Below, piece after piece: positions 52,241-62,195 of a stretch of 64,000 nt of DNA. Each line of letters starts with the position of its first letter. Positions within the stretch are counted from its first letter, which is position 1. Source of the stretch: Comamonas sp. KCTC 72670 (lineage in GTDB: Bacteria; Myxococcota; Myxococcia; Myxococcales; Myxococcaceae); the NCBI GenBank assembly GCA_014656495.1, contig BNCN01000003.1, positions 372,001 to 436,000 of the forward strand, in the 5' to 3' direction. A program made the position numbers and the translations under genes. Below the pieces are notes generated by a model that saw only the letters and a program-made list of their open reading frames with translations, searched no databases and had not been told where the DNA came from.

Positions 52241-53127
52241 CGGCCTCGCCCGGAACGCTGACGGCGCTGCTGCTGACAGGCGCCCCGGCGGCGTTGCACG
52301 ACGCGCTCCTGTCCGCGCCGGAGCTGGAGTCCCTGCTGGCGACGCTGCTCGAACAAGGGCGCGAGGCCTGGCCCGGCGTCACCGTGGAGCCCGACCAGCT
52401 CCTGCGCCACGTGGGCCGGCACCTGCGCGCGGAGGGCGCGCCCATGGACGCGCTCCGTCAGCTCCACGCCGCGGACGTGTACCTCGCGTGCGCCTGCGCG
52501 TCGGGCATCCCGCAAGCGCTGCAGCTCTTCGAGAAGCACATCCTCCAGAAGACGGCCGCGCGGCTGTCCCGCTACCCGGCGGCTCTCGTGGACGAGGTGC
52601 TCCAGGTGACGCGCCAGCGGCTGCTGCTGGGCATGGAGGGCCGGACGCCGAAAATCGCGGAGTACTCCGGCCGGGGCGCGCTGGGCGGCTGGGTGCGCAT
52701 CGTCGCCTCGCGCATCGGCGGGGAGCTGCAGGAACACGCGGGCCATCACGAACCCTTGGTGGCGGCCCCCGAGGCCCTGGAGCAGCTGCTGTCGCGCGCG
52801 GACCCGGAGCGCGAGGTGCTCCAGGCCCACTCCAAGCGGGCCTTGTCCGAATCGCTCCAGGCGGCGCTCGCGGCCCTCACCGAACGCGAGCGCGCCCTGC
52901 TGCGCCTGCACCACCTCCACGGCCTCACCATGGACCGCATCGCGACGCTGTACGCGGAGCCCCGCTCCAGCGTGGCACGCCACGTGGCCCAGGCCCGAGA
53001 GCGGCTGTTGAAGCAGACCCACCGGGAGCTGGCCACGCGGCTGAAGCTGAACGGCCGCGAGGTGGAGAGCCTCCTGGGGCTGGTGCAGAGCCGCCTGGAC
53101 CTCAGCCTCCACCGGCTGATGGGCTGA
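52237..53127 (+). CDS. ECF-type RNA polymerase sigma factor, Myxococcus family
   Basis: A 296-residue sigma-70-family protein. A large N-terminal extension (about 1-90) precedes a region-2-like helix block (ARLSRYPAALVDEVLQVTRQ, GALGGWVRIVASRIGGE). Region 4 has ALAALTERERALLRLHHLHG and the HTH MDRIATLYAEPRSSVARHVAQARERLL. The pattern matches the myxobacteria-restricted sigma family (TIGR02233) that is often found beside Ser/Thr kinases. Translation is coupled to the kinase by ATGA. Control is presumably through the kinase or its zinc finger. Confidence 0.92.
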
Positions 53128-53184
53128 CGCACGGCACGCGCCTGAGCGCCGCACACGCTTGAGCTCCCGCGTCTCGCGCTTCTA

Positions 53185-53219
53185 GATTCGCGGCCACGGC
53201 CCGTGCGTGGCCGCGAATC
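53185..53219. terminator. Perfect 14-bp hairpin between ECF sigma and amphi-Trp genes
   Basis: Left arm 53185-53198 and right arm 53206-53219 pair perfectly over 14 bp (GATTCGCGGCCACG and its complement) with a 7-nt loop. No T-tract. It starts 58 bp after the ECF stop and ends 34 bp before the amphi-Trp start. Terminator of the kinase/ECF operon or a leader structure of the next gene. Confidence 0.55.
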
Positions 53220-53252
53220 CACCGCCGCACCTGGACGCAGGAGCCCACGACG

Positions 53253-53489
53253 ATGGCGCAGAAGCAGGCGAAGCGTGCCGACCGAGACCTGGAGAAGACG
53301 TATCCGCGCAAGGACTTCGTCGCGAAGCTGCGGCGGCTGGCCGACGCCCTCGAGGCCGGCAAGGCCTTCAACATCCAGGTCGCTGGCGAGCGCCTGCGCA
53401 TCCCCGCCGACGCGCGCTTCAACATCGAGCACGAGCGCGAGGACGGCGTGGACGAGGTCGAGTTCCAGCTGCGCTGGCAGCGCGAGTGA
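53253..53489 (+). CDS. Amphi-Trp domain protein
   Basis: A 78-residue small acidic/basic protein of the amphi-Trp family: YPRKDFVAKLRRLADALEAG, FNIQVAGERLRIPADARFNI, then HEREDGVDEVEFQLRWQRE. These domains often occur as short stand-alone genes of unknown function. ATG with GGAG upstream. The gene is convergent with the chemoreceptor gene, with 3 bp between the stops. Confidence 0.85.
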   Translation: MAQKQAKRADRDLEKTYPRKDFVAKLRRLADALEAGKAFNIQVAGERLRIPADARFNIEHEREDGVDEVEFQLRWQRE

Positions 53490-53492
53490 CGC

Positions 53493-55055
53493 TCAGCCCC
53501 GCGTCGTCTTGAAGCGGCTGGTGACGGCGGTGAGCCCCTCGGCCACCGCCTGCAGGTCCTGCGCGATGCGCGTCGTGCGGCCCGTCGCGTCCACGCCCTG
53601 CTTCACCAGCTCCGCGACGTTGCGGGCGCCCTGCACCGCCTGCTCGCTGGACTGACGCTGCTGCCGGGTGGCGATGGTGATCTGCCGCGCCGCCTCGCTG
53701 GTGCCCCGCGCCAGCTCGACGATGCGCTGGAACACGGAGGAGGCCTGCTCCGCCACCTCCACGCCCCGGTCGCTGGTGGCCATGCCCACGCGCGCCTTGG
53801 CGGCGGCCTCCTCGCCGGAGTCCTGCACCTTCTCCACGATTCGGGCGATGTCGCGCGCGGAGGCGGACACGTTCTCCGCCAGCTTGCGCATCTCCGCGGC
53901 CACCAGGGAGAAGCCCCGGCCCACCTCGCCCGCCTTCGTGCCCTCCAGCGCCGCGTTCAGCGCCAGCAGGTCGGAGCGCTCCGCCACCTGGTTGATGACC
54001 TGGGCGATCTTCGAGACCTGCTGGAGGTCCTGGTTGAGGCCGACAATCGCGTCCGCCACGCCCTTGGACTCGGTGCGGATGTCGTTGATGCCGGCGACCA
54101 CCTGGGCCACCACGGCCATGGCCTCGGCCACCGCTTCGTGCGTGCGGCGCGCGCTGGACTCCACCACCTCCGTGGAGCTGGAGATCTGCTCGGCGGTGCG
54201 GCTCAGCTCCTCGAACGTGGCGGCGATCTGCTGCGCATACGCCGCCTGCTGGCTGATGACGTGCTCCTGGTCCGCGGACGCGCCCAGCAGCCCGCGCGAG
54301 GCCCCGGACAGCTGCTCGGTGCGCGACACCATCTCCATCACCGAGCCACGCAGCGTGCTCAGCATCTTGTTGAAGGACTGCGCCATCAGCCGCACTTCAC
54401 CGGTGGCCGGCACGTCCAGCTCGCCGCGCGACATGTCGCCCCGGGCCACGTCCCGCACCACCTCCGTCACCCGGGCCACCGGCTCCGCGATGGCCCGGCT
54501 GATGAACAGCGACAGGGCCAGCCCCAGCATCAGCGCGCCCGCGAGCCCCGCCACCACCGCGCCCCGCATGTCATCCACCGACGTCAGCGCCTCCTGCACG
54601 CTGAAGCCCGCCACGTAGACGCGCTCCCCGCTGCCGCAGCGCACCGACACCTCGTCGCGCTGGGTGGCCGTGACGCAGACCTCCATCCCCATCCCCCCCG
54701 GCGAGCGGGCCGACGCGGGGATGAGGCCGCGCGCGTGCAGCACGGTGCCGTCCGCCCCCAGCAGCCCCTGGTAGCGCAGCGTGAAGCCGCCGCGCTCGCT
54801 CGAGGACTCCGGCGTCTCCAGCAGCGACAGCACGTCCCGCACCCGGGACAGGGACTCCGGCGAGCCGTCCGCCGTCAGCAGCGCGGGGTGCTGGGACATG
54901 AGCCGCCCCACCACCCGGACCCGCTTCTGCAAAAGCTCCATGGTGACTTCCCGCTGGTGCATGGGGAAGTACGCGATGCAGAAGCCCACCACCGCCAGGC
55001 AGGGCACGACCACCGCGATGGCCACCTGAGTCCGCAAGCCGAGCCGGCCCCACAT
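53493..55055 (-). CDS. Methyl-accepting chemotaxis protein
   Basis: A 520-residue chemoreceptor. TM1 (about 7-28), a periplasmic sensor domain of about 135 residues with two Cys (VCVTATQR, VRCGSGERV), TM2 (about 166-187), a HAMP domain (about 190-240), then the cytoplasmic coiled coil. The hairpin tip reads SDLLALNAALEGTKAGEVGRGFS and AAEMRKLAENVSASARDIA, as in standard receptors. ATG at 55053-55055. No che genes are adjacent, so it presumably feeds one of the myxobacterial Che systems encoded elsewhere. Confidence 0.92.
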   Translation of the reverse strand: MWGRLGLRTQVAIAVVVPCLAVVGFCIAYFPMHQREVTMELLQKRVRVVGRLMSQHPALLTADGSPESLSRVRDVLSLLETPESSSERGGFTLRYQGLLGADGTVLHARGLIPASARSPGGMGMEVCVTATQRDEVSVRCGSGERVYVAGFSVQEALTSVDDMRGAVVAGLAGALMLGLALSLFISRAIAEPVARVTEVVRDVARGDMSRGELDVPATGEVRLMAQSFNKMLSTLRGSVMEMVSRTEQLSGASRGLLGASADQEHVISQQAAYAQQIAATFEELSRTAEQISSSTEVVESSARRTHEAVAEAMAVVAQVVAGINDIRTESKGVADAIVGLNQDLQQVSKIAQVINQVAERSDLLALNAALEGTKAGEVGRGFSLVAAEMRKLAENVSASARDIARIVEKVQDSGEEAAAKARVGMATSDRGVEVAEQASSVFQRIVELARGTSEAARQITIATRQQRQSSEQAVQGARNVAELVKQGVDATGRTTRIAQDLQAVAEGLTAVTSRFKTTRG

Positions 55056-55266
55056 GCGTTGTCGTCTCCGGGGTGAGAAAGTTTCACGCCGGTTGGATGC
55101 CGGGCGTTCTCGGACGGTAGGCGTCCCTTCGCGGAGCGTCAAACCGGCCGTCTGGGTATGGACCTGGCGGGCGGCTGATCCACGCCACGGACGCTCCAGG
55201 CCAGCATGAACACCGCTTTTCGCCGTCATTCTAAGGGGTTGGCGCGCCGCCCCCTGGACTTTCCCT

Positions 55267-55296
55267 TTGACATGGCGAGCGCGGTGAAATTAGGTT
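55267..55296 (+). promoter_or_regulatory. Candidate sigma-70 promoter for nuoAB
   Basis: TTGACA (55267-55272), 18-nt spacer, TAGGTT (55291-55296). A start point about 7 nt further would fall at about 55303, only 3 nt before the nuoA ATG at 55306, and no ribosome site is seen. The transcript could be leaderless or nearly so. Confidence 0.45.
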
Positions 55297-55305
55297 CCGC
55301 GCGCG

Positions 55306-55677
55306 ATGACTCCGACTCCCCTCACGCCCTACCTGCCGCTGGCCGTGGTCCTGCTGCTGGCGGGTGGCATGGCGATGCTGATTCCCCAGATCACCACGCG
55401 GCTGGGCCCCCGCCGTCCGAGCGCCATCAAGGCCACCAGCTTCGAGGCTGGCTCCGAGTCGAGCGGCCCGGCGCGGCAGCGCTTCGCGGTGAAGTTCTAC
55501 GTCGTGGCGCTGTTGTTCATCGTGTTCGACGTGGAAGCGGTGTTCCTGTACCCCTGGGCGGTGAACTTCCAGGCGCTCGGCTGGTTCGGGTACGTGGAGA
55601 TGCTCGTTTTCGCTGTGACGCTGGTGGTCGGCCTTATCTACATCTGGAAGAAGGGCGCCCTGGACTGGGAGAGCTGA
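55306..55677 (+). CDS. nuoA: NADH-quinone oxidoreductase subunit A
   Basis: A 123-residue Complex I membrane subunit with three TM helices (about 8-28, 65-85, 92-113). Signature motifs: FEAGSESSGPARQRFAVKFY (which carries Ser where the E. coli loop has Cys) and FIVFDVEAVFLYPWAV with the conserved Asp/Glu. Part of the quinone-binding junction. Six bp separate it from nuoB. ATG at 55306 without a clear ribosome site; see the promoter entry. Confidence 0.96.
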   Translation: MTPTPLTPYLPLAVVLLLAGGMAMLIPQITTRLGPRRPSAIKATSFEAGSESSGPARQRFAVKFYVVALLFIVFDVEAVFLYPWAVNFQALGWFGYVEMLVFAVTLVVGLIYIWKKGALDWES

Positions 55678-55683
55678 GACATC

Positions 55684-56247
<564 letters not shown>

Positions 56248-56331
56248 CGCGCCCCACGCGCGGTACCACCCGGGCCCCGCCTGCTCCCGCTCACCCGAGC
56301 GGAAGCGACGGGGCCTCGGTGTTTCTGGCGC

Positions 56332-56808
56332 CTACCAACGGTGGTACGCGGGGTGGCCCGGCTTCACGGCGACGAAGGTCCCCCGGCAGGTGGCCGTCAC
56401 CTTCCCGCCCGCCGTGAGCGTGCCTTCGATGACGGCGCGGTCACCCTGAAGCTCCACCGGCTTCGCGGACAGGTGCAGCGGCCCGGCCATGGGCGTGGGC
56501 CGCTTCAAGGTAATGGCGTACTCGGCGGTGACGGTGCAGGGCGGCGCGTCCACGCCCTGCGCCTGCATCAGGTGGTACGCCGCCGTCCAGTTGCAGTGGC
56601 AGTCCAGCAGCGTGCCCACGATGCCGCCGCTGAGGACGCCTTCGAACGCGTGGTGATGCTCCTGCGGCGTCCAGTCCGCGACGACGGCGTCACCCTCCAC
56701 GCGGCTGCGGATGCGCAGGCCCTGTGCGTTGGCCGGGCCGCAACCGAAGCAGCTGTTCTGGGGAGCGTAGCGTTCCTGCAGGCTGGCGTTTTCCGGAGTC
56801 GTCGACAT
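56332..56808 (-). CDS. PaaI-family hotdog thioesterase
   Basis: A 158-residue hotdog-fold thioesterase. NSCFGCGPANAQGLRI at the start is typical of a PaaI subgroup. The active-site region is HHAFEGVLSGGIVGTLLDCH, with the Gly-Gly and Asp/His expected, and beta strands with AEYAITLKRPTPM follow. Hydrolyses an acyl-CoA-type thioester. The ATG at 56806-56808 lies inside the 3' end of the sulfatase-like gene on the same strand: a 119-bp overlap in another frame. The two are therefore coexpressed. Confidence 0.88.
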   Translation of the reverse strand: MSTTPENASLQERYAPQNSCFGCGPANAQGLRIRSRVEGDAVVADWTPQEHHHAFEGVLSGGIVGTLLDCHCNWTAAYHLMQAQGVDAPPCTVTAEYAITLKRPTPMAGPLHLSAKPVELQGDRAVIEGTLTAGGKVTATCRGTFVAVKPGHPAYHRW

Positions 56809-58831
56809 GGCCGGCCACCTTACGCCAGCCGCCCGGGGCCAGGCGGCCCTGCACGCCGTCGAACCACGCCTCCAGCGCGAGGGCGTCCGGCCCCGCACAG
56901 TCGCCCGAGCAGGAGCGCCACACGCGCCCGTCCGCCTGGGGCCGGTCCACCCACCAGCGCTGGCCGTCGAAGGCCCCCACGTCCTTCTCCTGGAGGATGC
57001 CCACGTGCGCGGCGGGCCCCATCTCCACCACGCCGTCGGGGCGGATGCGGTACGCGTCGAAGGCGCGCGGCGCGCCCGGCCAGTGCCCCGGGTCGAACAC
57101 CTCCGGCAGCACGTGCGTGAAGCCCGTCTCCGCGTACAGCGACAGGGGGGCCCACGCCTCGCCGCGCAGCAGCGGCGCCAGCGACACGCCATCCACGTCC
57201 GTCAGGCCCGGCAGCCCGGACAGCTCCAGCAGCGTGGGCCCCACGTCGACGAGCCGCACCAGCGCATCCACGGACGCCGGCGCCGTCCCTCGCCCGCGGG
57301 GCGGCTTCACCGCCAGCAGGATGCGGTTCTCCTCCTCCGACAGCCGCGCGCCATGCACGGGCGTGGCCCCGGCCAGGTCCTCGCGGTCCGCGTGGAAGCT
57401 CTCGCCGTGGTCCGACATCAAGAGGATGAGCGCGTCGTCATAGCGCCCTGCGCGGCGCAGCGCGTCCAGCAGCGTCCCCACCTGGGCGTCCGCCTGCGCG
57501 ATGAGCTCGTCGTAGAGCGCCTCCGCGCCCGGGCGATTCCACCCGCCCTTCGCCCCCGGCGACACGGGCGCGAAGTGCATGCGCAGCCTCCGCTCCAGCG
57601 GCTCCGAGGCGGAGACGAAGCGCCGGTAGAAGGGATGGACCGGGTCCCCGGGGAAGTGGGCTGCCGTGGCGTGGAAGGCGAACAACGTGGGGCCCTGGCT
57701 CGCCTCGTCCACCAGCCGGGACGCCAGCCGCTCCGAATACCCCATGGGGTCGTGGATGCCGGCCAGCGCGCGGTTGTCGATGAACTCGGGCAGCCAGGCG
57801 GCGCCCAGGGCGTGGTCCGCGAAGACGCCCACCGCGCGGTAACGGAGCTTCTCCAGCAGGAAGTTCACCGCCCCGCGAGGCGGCTGCAGGCGCGTCTCGA
57901 AGCCGGACGCCGGCCCCTCCGCGTGGAAGCGCGAGCAGTCGGTGGCGAACACCGTGCGCCAGCCCGCCTGGGCGAAGGACTCGGCGAAGGTGCGCTGGAG
58001 CTGCATCCGCGCGTCCGACGTCAGCGAGTAGCGAACCCCCGTCTCGTGCGGCCAGCGGGCCGTGAGCAGTGAACGCCACGCGGGCTCCGTCTGGGCAATG
58101 GGCGTGTACGCGCGGGTGAAGAGCGTCCCCTCTTCCAGGAGGCGCTCCACGTTCGGCGCCACCGCGCCCGTGCCGCCCTGGGACTCGAGGCGGTCCGGAC
58201 GGAACGCGTCGATGCCGATGACGACCACCAGCGGGTGCGCCGCCTTGCCCTGGCCCCAGCTCCCCTGCCCCACCAGCAGCACCCCCGCCGTGCTGGCCGC
58301 CGCTCCGCCCAGCCACAGCGCGCGCCGTCCTCGCCCCGCGCCCGGGCGCAGCACCCAGGCCATGGCGTGCACCACCAGCCACCCCGCCGCGAAGACGCGC
58401 GGGTGCCAGGGCTCCCCGTGGTCCACCAGCCAGGCCAGAACCGGCCGCAGCGCGGGCAGGTCATCGAAGAGCGCGGGCCTCGCGATGGCCCGGTCCCACG
58501 CCAGCAGCGAGAACAGCAGCAGGCCCTGCCCCAGCGTCGCCAGCGGACCACCCCGGCCCCACGCACGCGCCAGCAACGTCGCCGCCGCCGCCAGCACCGC
58601 GCCCGCCACCGCGTACACGGCCGCCACCCGCAGGAGCAGCCCGGGGATGACGGGCCGCACGGCCGCCATCAGCGCCGCGTAGGGCCCCTCCACCGGGATG
58701 TCCATGCCCACCACGCCTGAACGCAGGAGCAGCCACGACTCCGCCGCGAACAAGGACAACCCCAGCGCGGCGCCAGCGAGCAGACGGACGAACCAGGAGC
58801 GAAGGATGCCGGACGGGGGGAGCTCGGGCAT
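56690..58831 (-). CDS. Membrane sulfatase-like hydrolase/transferase
   Basis: A 713-residue alkaline-phosphatase-superfamily protein. About five N-terminal TM helices (1-220), then a catalytic domain: VVVIGIDAFRPDRL, the nucleophile Thr in AQTEPAWRSLLTARWP (Thr as in LTA-synthase and phosphoethanolamine-transferase types, not the Cys/Ser of sulfatases), FAFHATAAHFPGD, and LLMSDHGESFH. The last roughly 40 residues (SGKRQPAGTLRSPEQLLRL...) are basic, Pro/Gly-rich and read through the thioesterase start, so the natural stop may have been lost. Likely modifies lipid or polysaccharide headgroups in the envelope. Confidence 0.85.
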   Translation of the reverse strand: MPELPPSGILRSWFVRLLAGAALGLSLFAAESWLLLRSGVVGMDIPVEGPYAALMAAVRPVIPGLLLRVAAVYAVAGAVLAAAATLLARAWGRGGPLATLGQGLLLFSLLAWDRAIARPALFDDLPALRPVLAWLVDHGEPWHPRVFAAGWLVVHAMAWVLRPGAGRGRRALWLGGAAASTAGVLLVGQGSWGQGKAAHPLVVVIGIDAFRPDRLESQGGTGAVAPNVERLLEEGTLFTRAYTPIAQTEPAWRSLLTARWPHETGVRYSLTSDARMQLQRTFAESFAQAGWRTVFATDCSRFHAEGPASGFETRLQPPRGAVNFLLEKLRYRAVGVFADHALGAAWLPEFIDNRALAGIHDPMGYSERLASRLVDEASQGPTLFAFHATAAHFPGDPVHPFYRRFVSASEPLERRLRMHFAPVSPGAKGGWNRPGAEALYDELIAQADAQVGTLLDALRRAGRYDDALILLMSDHGESFHADREDLAGATPVHGARLSEEENRILLAVKPPRGRGTAPASVDALVRLVDVGPTLLELSGLPGLTDVDGVSLAPLLRGEAWAPLSLYAETGFTHVLPEVFDPGHWPGAPRAFDAYRIRPDGVVEMGPAAHVGILQEKDVGAFDGQRWWVDRPQADGRVWRSCSGDCAGPDALALEAWFDGVQGRLAPGGWRKVAGHVDDSGKRQPAGTLRSPEQLLRLRPGQRTGPAHPQPRGG

Positions 58832-58926
58832 GACCTTCACTTCTATACCCGATTGCAACAGCCTCGTGCCCGCGCGAGGGCCCCCCACTTGGGGGATGCG
58901 CCCGAACCCGGCTATGTACATTTTGC

Positions 58927-60234
58927 GTGCGATTGAACCTCCCCAGCGCGACCGGCCCCGCCGGCCCTGAAACGCCAGACGCTCCGCTCCCCGAGGGCAG
59001 CCAGGACCTGGTGACCCAGGCGCTGGAGGTCGAGCGCTATCACCACGCCCGGCAGATGGCCCGGCTGCGGCTGGTGGCCGTCACCCTGCTGCTGGGCGTG
59101 GCCCTCCACCAATCCACCCTGGGCGCCAAGGCGGACTGGGCCGTGTACCTGCTCCCACTGGGCGGCTACTGGCTCTGCACCGTGCTGGGCCTGGCGGCGC
59201 TGGCCCGGTGGCGCCACGGCGTCTGGTGGGCGGGCCTCACGCTGGCCTTCGTCGACGCGCCCGCCATCTATTGGATGCAGCACCTGGCGATTCCCGTGTC
59301 GCCCTCGCCCGGCGGGGTGGCGGGTTTCTCCCTGGGCATCTACACGGTGCTGGTGCTGCTGGCGGCGTTGTCCCTGCACCGCTCGGTGACGGGGACCGTG
59401 ATGACGGTGGCCGCCATCGCGGAGGTCCGGCTCCAGCACGAAGCGGGCATCGGCGCCGGCGCGCAAATCGCCGCCGTGGTGCTGCTGGGCATCACCGGCG
59501 CGGGCGCCCACTACCTCCTGGGCCGCATCCGCGCCCTGTCCGCCGCCGTCTCCCGCGAGGAGCTCAAGCGCGCCCGCCTCGGGCGTTACTTCTCGCCCTC
59601 AGTAGCTGACCGACTGCAGCGCCAGGCCTCCCTGCCCCCGGAGCTGCGCGAAGTCACCGTCCTGTTCGCGGACCTGCGGGACTTCACCGCCCTGAGCGAG
59701 CGCATGCCGCCCGAGCAGGTGGTGGAGGTCCTCAACGAGTACTACGGTCGCATGGTGGAGGTGGTGTTCCGCCACGGCGGAACCCTGGACAAGTTCATCG
59801 GGGACGCGCTGATGGTGTACTTCGGCGCCCCGCTGGATGACGCCCAGCACCCCCTCAGCGCGGTGCGCTGCGCGCTGGACATGGTGGCGGAGCTGGAGGC
59901 CGTCAACACCGAGCGGGCCGCCCGGGGTGCCCCGGGACTCCGGATGGGCGTGGGCATCCACACCGGGCCCGTCGTCCTGGGGAACATCGGCTCCACCACC
60001 CGCCGCCTGGAGTACACCGCCATTGGCGACACGGTGAACGTGGCCTCGCGCATCGAGCAGCTCACGAAGGGAGCCGGCGTCCCGGTCCTCGCCTCCCAGG
60101 CCACCCGCGAGCGCTGCGAGGAGGCCTTCGGCTGGGTAGCGGTGGCCCCGGCCTCGGTCCCCGGAAAGCGCCTGCCAGTGGCCACCTTCTCCCCGAGTGT
60201 GGGACAAGTCCAGGCCGTCCGTGCGGCCAGCTGA
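58927..60234 (+). CDS. Membrane class III adenylate/guanylate cyclase
   Basis: A 435-residue protein with a GTG start. Six hydrophobic segments fill about 48-200, followed by a short coiled coil and the catalytic domain (about 235-420). [17 protein letters not shown] holds the first metal Asp; [13 protein letters not shown] holds the base-contacting Lys and second Asp; [15 protein letters not shown] has the Asp expected for ATP specificity. It should make cAMP. Sits between the sulfatase-like gene (divergent) and nuoC, inside the split nuo cluster. Confidence 0.92.
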   Translation: MRLNLPSATGPAGPETPDAPLPEGSQDLVTQALEVERYHHARQMARLRLVAVTLLLGVALHQSTLGAKADWAVYLLPLGGYWLCTVLGLAALARWRHGVWWAGLTLAFVDAPAIYWMQHLAIPVSPSPGGVAGFSLGIYTVLVLLAALSLHRSVTGTVMTVAAIAEVRLQHEAGIGAGAQIAAVVLLGITGAGAHYLLGRIRALSAAVSREELKRARLGRYFSPSVADRLQRQASLPPELREVTVLFADLRDFTALSERMPPEQVVEVLNEYYGRMVEVVFRHGGTLDKFIGDALMVYFGAPLDDAQHPLSAVRCALDMVAELEAVNTERAARGAPGLRMGVGIHTGPVVLGNIGSTTRRLEYTAIGDTVNVASRIEQLTKGAGVPVLASQATRERCEEAFGWVAVAPASVPGKRLPVATFSPSVGQVQAVRAAS

Positions 60235-60332
60235 TCCACCCCCTGTCCGGGTCAACGGCCTCCCGCCCGCCGCGTCATGCGCAACGCCCGCTTCTGGGCC
60301 TCCTAAGTGGGCTACATGGTTGAGGGTTTACG

Positions 60333-60362
60333 TTGACGCACCCCGCGAGGGCTCCTTATAAA
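60333..60362 (+). promoter_or_regulatory. Candidate sigma-70 promoter for nuoC operon
   Basis: TTGACG (60333-60338), 18-nt spacer, TATAAA (60357-60362): the best promoter match in the window. The TTG that could act as an upstream start for nuoC is part of the -35 box, so translation must begin further down. Predicted start point about 60369. Confidence 0.65.
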
Positions 60363-60398
60363 GCCGCGGATTCTTCTCCCTTAGTCATTGGGGCCCCC

Positions 60399-60932
60399 TT
60401 GAGCACTTTCGCGTTGGACAGGGTCTCCGCCCAGCTCCCAGAGGCGGTGGCGGATCGCTACGTGGACCGGACCGGAGGCGCCTGGGCCGTCATCCATGCT
60501 GACTCGCTCCCGAAGGTCGCCGCGTTCCTCAAGAACGACCCGGAGTTGGAGTTCAAGCTGTTCGGCTCCATCGACGCCGTGGATCGGCTGCACCTGGCGG
60601 AGAGCGACCCTCGCTTCGAGGTCGTCTACTTCCTCTACTCCCTCAAGCGTCACGAGCACGTGCGCCTGAAGGTGCGGGTGAGCGAGGCCAACCCCGTGGT
60701 GCCCACGCTGGTGCCGCTGTTCCGGGGCGCCAACTGGTGGGAGCGGTTGACCTTCGACTTCTACGGCATCCAGTTCGCCGGTCACCCCGACCTGCGCCGC
60801 ATCCTCCTGTACGACGAGTTCAAGGGGCACCCGCTGCGCAAGGACTACGCGCTGCGCGACCGGCAGCCGCTCATCCCCGAGCGCCCCATCAAGGACATCT
60901 TCCGCGGTCCTGGCACCAGCGGGCTCTCCTGA
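60399..60932 (+). CDS. nuoC: NADH-quinone oxidoreductase subunit C
   Basis: A 177-residue (from TTG at 60399) hydrophilic Complex I subunit. Family signature [20 protein letters not shown] and [18 protein letters not shown]. The frame extends back to a TTG at 60333, but that codon lies in the -35 box of the predicted promoter and the extra residues show no homology. The TTG at 60399 (MSTFALDRV...) gives the family's usual length, although its ribosome site is weak. NuoC and NuoD are separate proteins here, not fused. nuoD follows after 12 bp. Confidence 0.93.
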   Translation: MSTFALDRVSAQLPEAVADRYVDRTGGAWAVIHADSLPKVAAFLKNDPELEFKLFGSIDAVDRLHLAESDPRFEVVYFLYSLKRHEHVRLKVRVSEANPVVPTLVPLFRGANWWERLTFDFYGIQFAGHPDLRRILLYDEFKGHPLRKDYALRDRQPLIPERPIKDIFRGPGTSGLS

Positions 60933-60944
60933 GCGAGGACATCC

Positions 60945-62191
60945 ATGGCTGACACCCATAAGCCCGACGAAGCGCCGAACCCCGATACCGACGCGTACGC
61001 CCACGAGTCGGAGCTGGAGGCCCACCTCCAGACCAAGCGGATGGTCATCAACATGGGCCCCTCCCACCCGGCCACGCACGGCACCGTGCGGCTGAAGGTG
61101 GAGCTCGAGGGCGAGACGATCGTCAAGATCGACCCCGAGATCGGCTTCCTGCACCGCGGCTTCCAGAAGAGCTGCGAGAACGTCACGTGGACGCAGTGCC
61201 TGCCCTACACGGACCGGCTCAACTACCTGTCCGCGATGATGAACAACTTCGGGTTCCTCAACGCCGTGGAGAAGCTCATCGGCCTGGAGATTCCCGAGCG
61301 CGCCCAGTACATCCGCGTCATCGGCTCCGAGCTCCACCGGCTGACGGACCACCTGACGTGCGTGGGCGCCACCGGCCTGGAGATGGGCGGCTTCGCGCCG
61401 TTCCTGCTCGCCATGGAGTTCCGCGAGCTGCTGCATGACCGCACCGCCGAGCTGACCGGCGCGCGCCTCACCACCAGCTTCGGCCGCGTGGGTGGCAGCA
61501 ACCGCGACCTGCCCGAGGGCTGGATCGCCCGCGTCCACAAGACGCTGGACCAGGGCCAGGCGCTGCTCGACGAGATGGAAGGCCTGCTGACGAACAACCG
61601 CATCTTCGTGGACCGCACGAAGGGCACGGGGGTCATCAGCGCCGAGGACGCCATCGAGTTCGGCTACACCGGCCCCGCCCTGCGCGCGTGCGGCGTGGAC
61701 TACGACATCCGCAAGACGAAGCCGTACTGGGTCTACGACCGGTTCGACTTCGACATCCCGCTGGGCGAGCACGGCGACAACTACGACCGCTACCTCGTGC
61801 GGCTCGAGGAGATGCGTCAGTCCATCCGCATCCTGCGCCAGGCGATGGACACCATCCCCGCCGGCCCCATCATCGTGGATGACTGGCGCATCGCGCTGCC
61901 GCCCAAGCCCGAGGTCTACGGCACCATCGAAGGCGTGATGTCGCACTTCAAGCTGGTGATGGAGGGCATCCAGGTGCCCCCCGGTGAAGTCTACGACGCC
62001 ACCGAGGCCTCCAACGGCGAGCTGGGCTGGTACCTGGTGAGCGACGGCCGCGGCCGTCCGTACAAGGTCCACGTGCGCGCGCCCGGCTTCCCCGTGCTCG
62101 CGGCGGTCCCGCACATCATCGAAGGCAAGATGCTCGCGGACCTCATCCCTACGTTTGACACCATCAACATGATCGGCGGCGAGGTCGAGCA

Positions 62192-62195
<4 letters not shown>
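60945..62195 (+). CDS. nuoD: NADH-quinone oxidoreductase subunit D
   Basis: A 416-residue 49-kDa-type subunit forming the quinone site with NuoB. Family motifs: [16 protein letters not shown] (quinone-site His), [39 protein letters not shown], and the C-terminal [20 protein letters not shown]. The N-terminal 30 residues are acidic and variable. Its stop overlaps the nuoG start (GTGA at 62192-62195). Confidence 0.97.

Noticed and set aside
60333..60398. TTG at 60333 as the nuoC start
   Set aside because: The codon lies in the -35 box of the best promoter in the window and the encoded residues lack homology.
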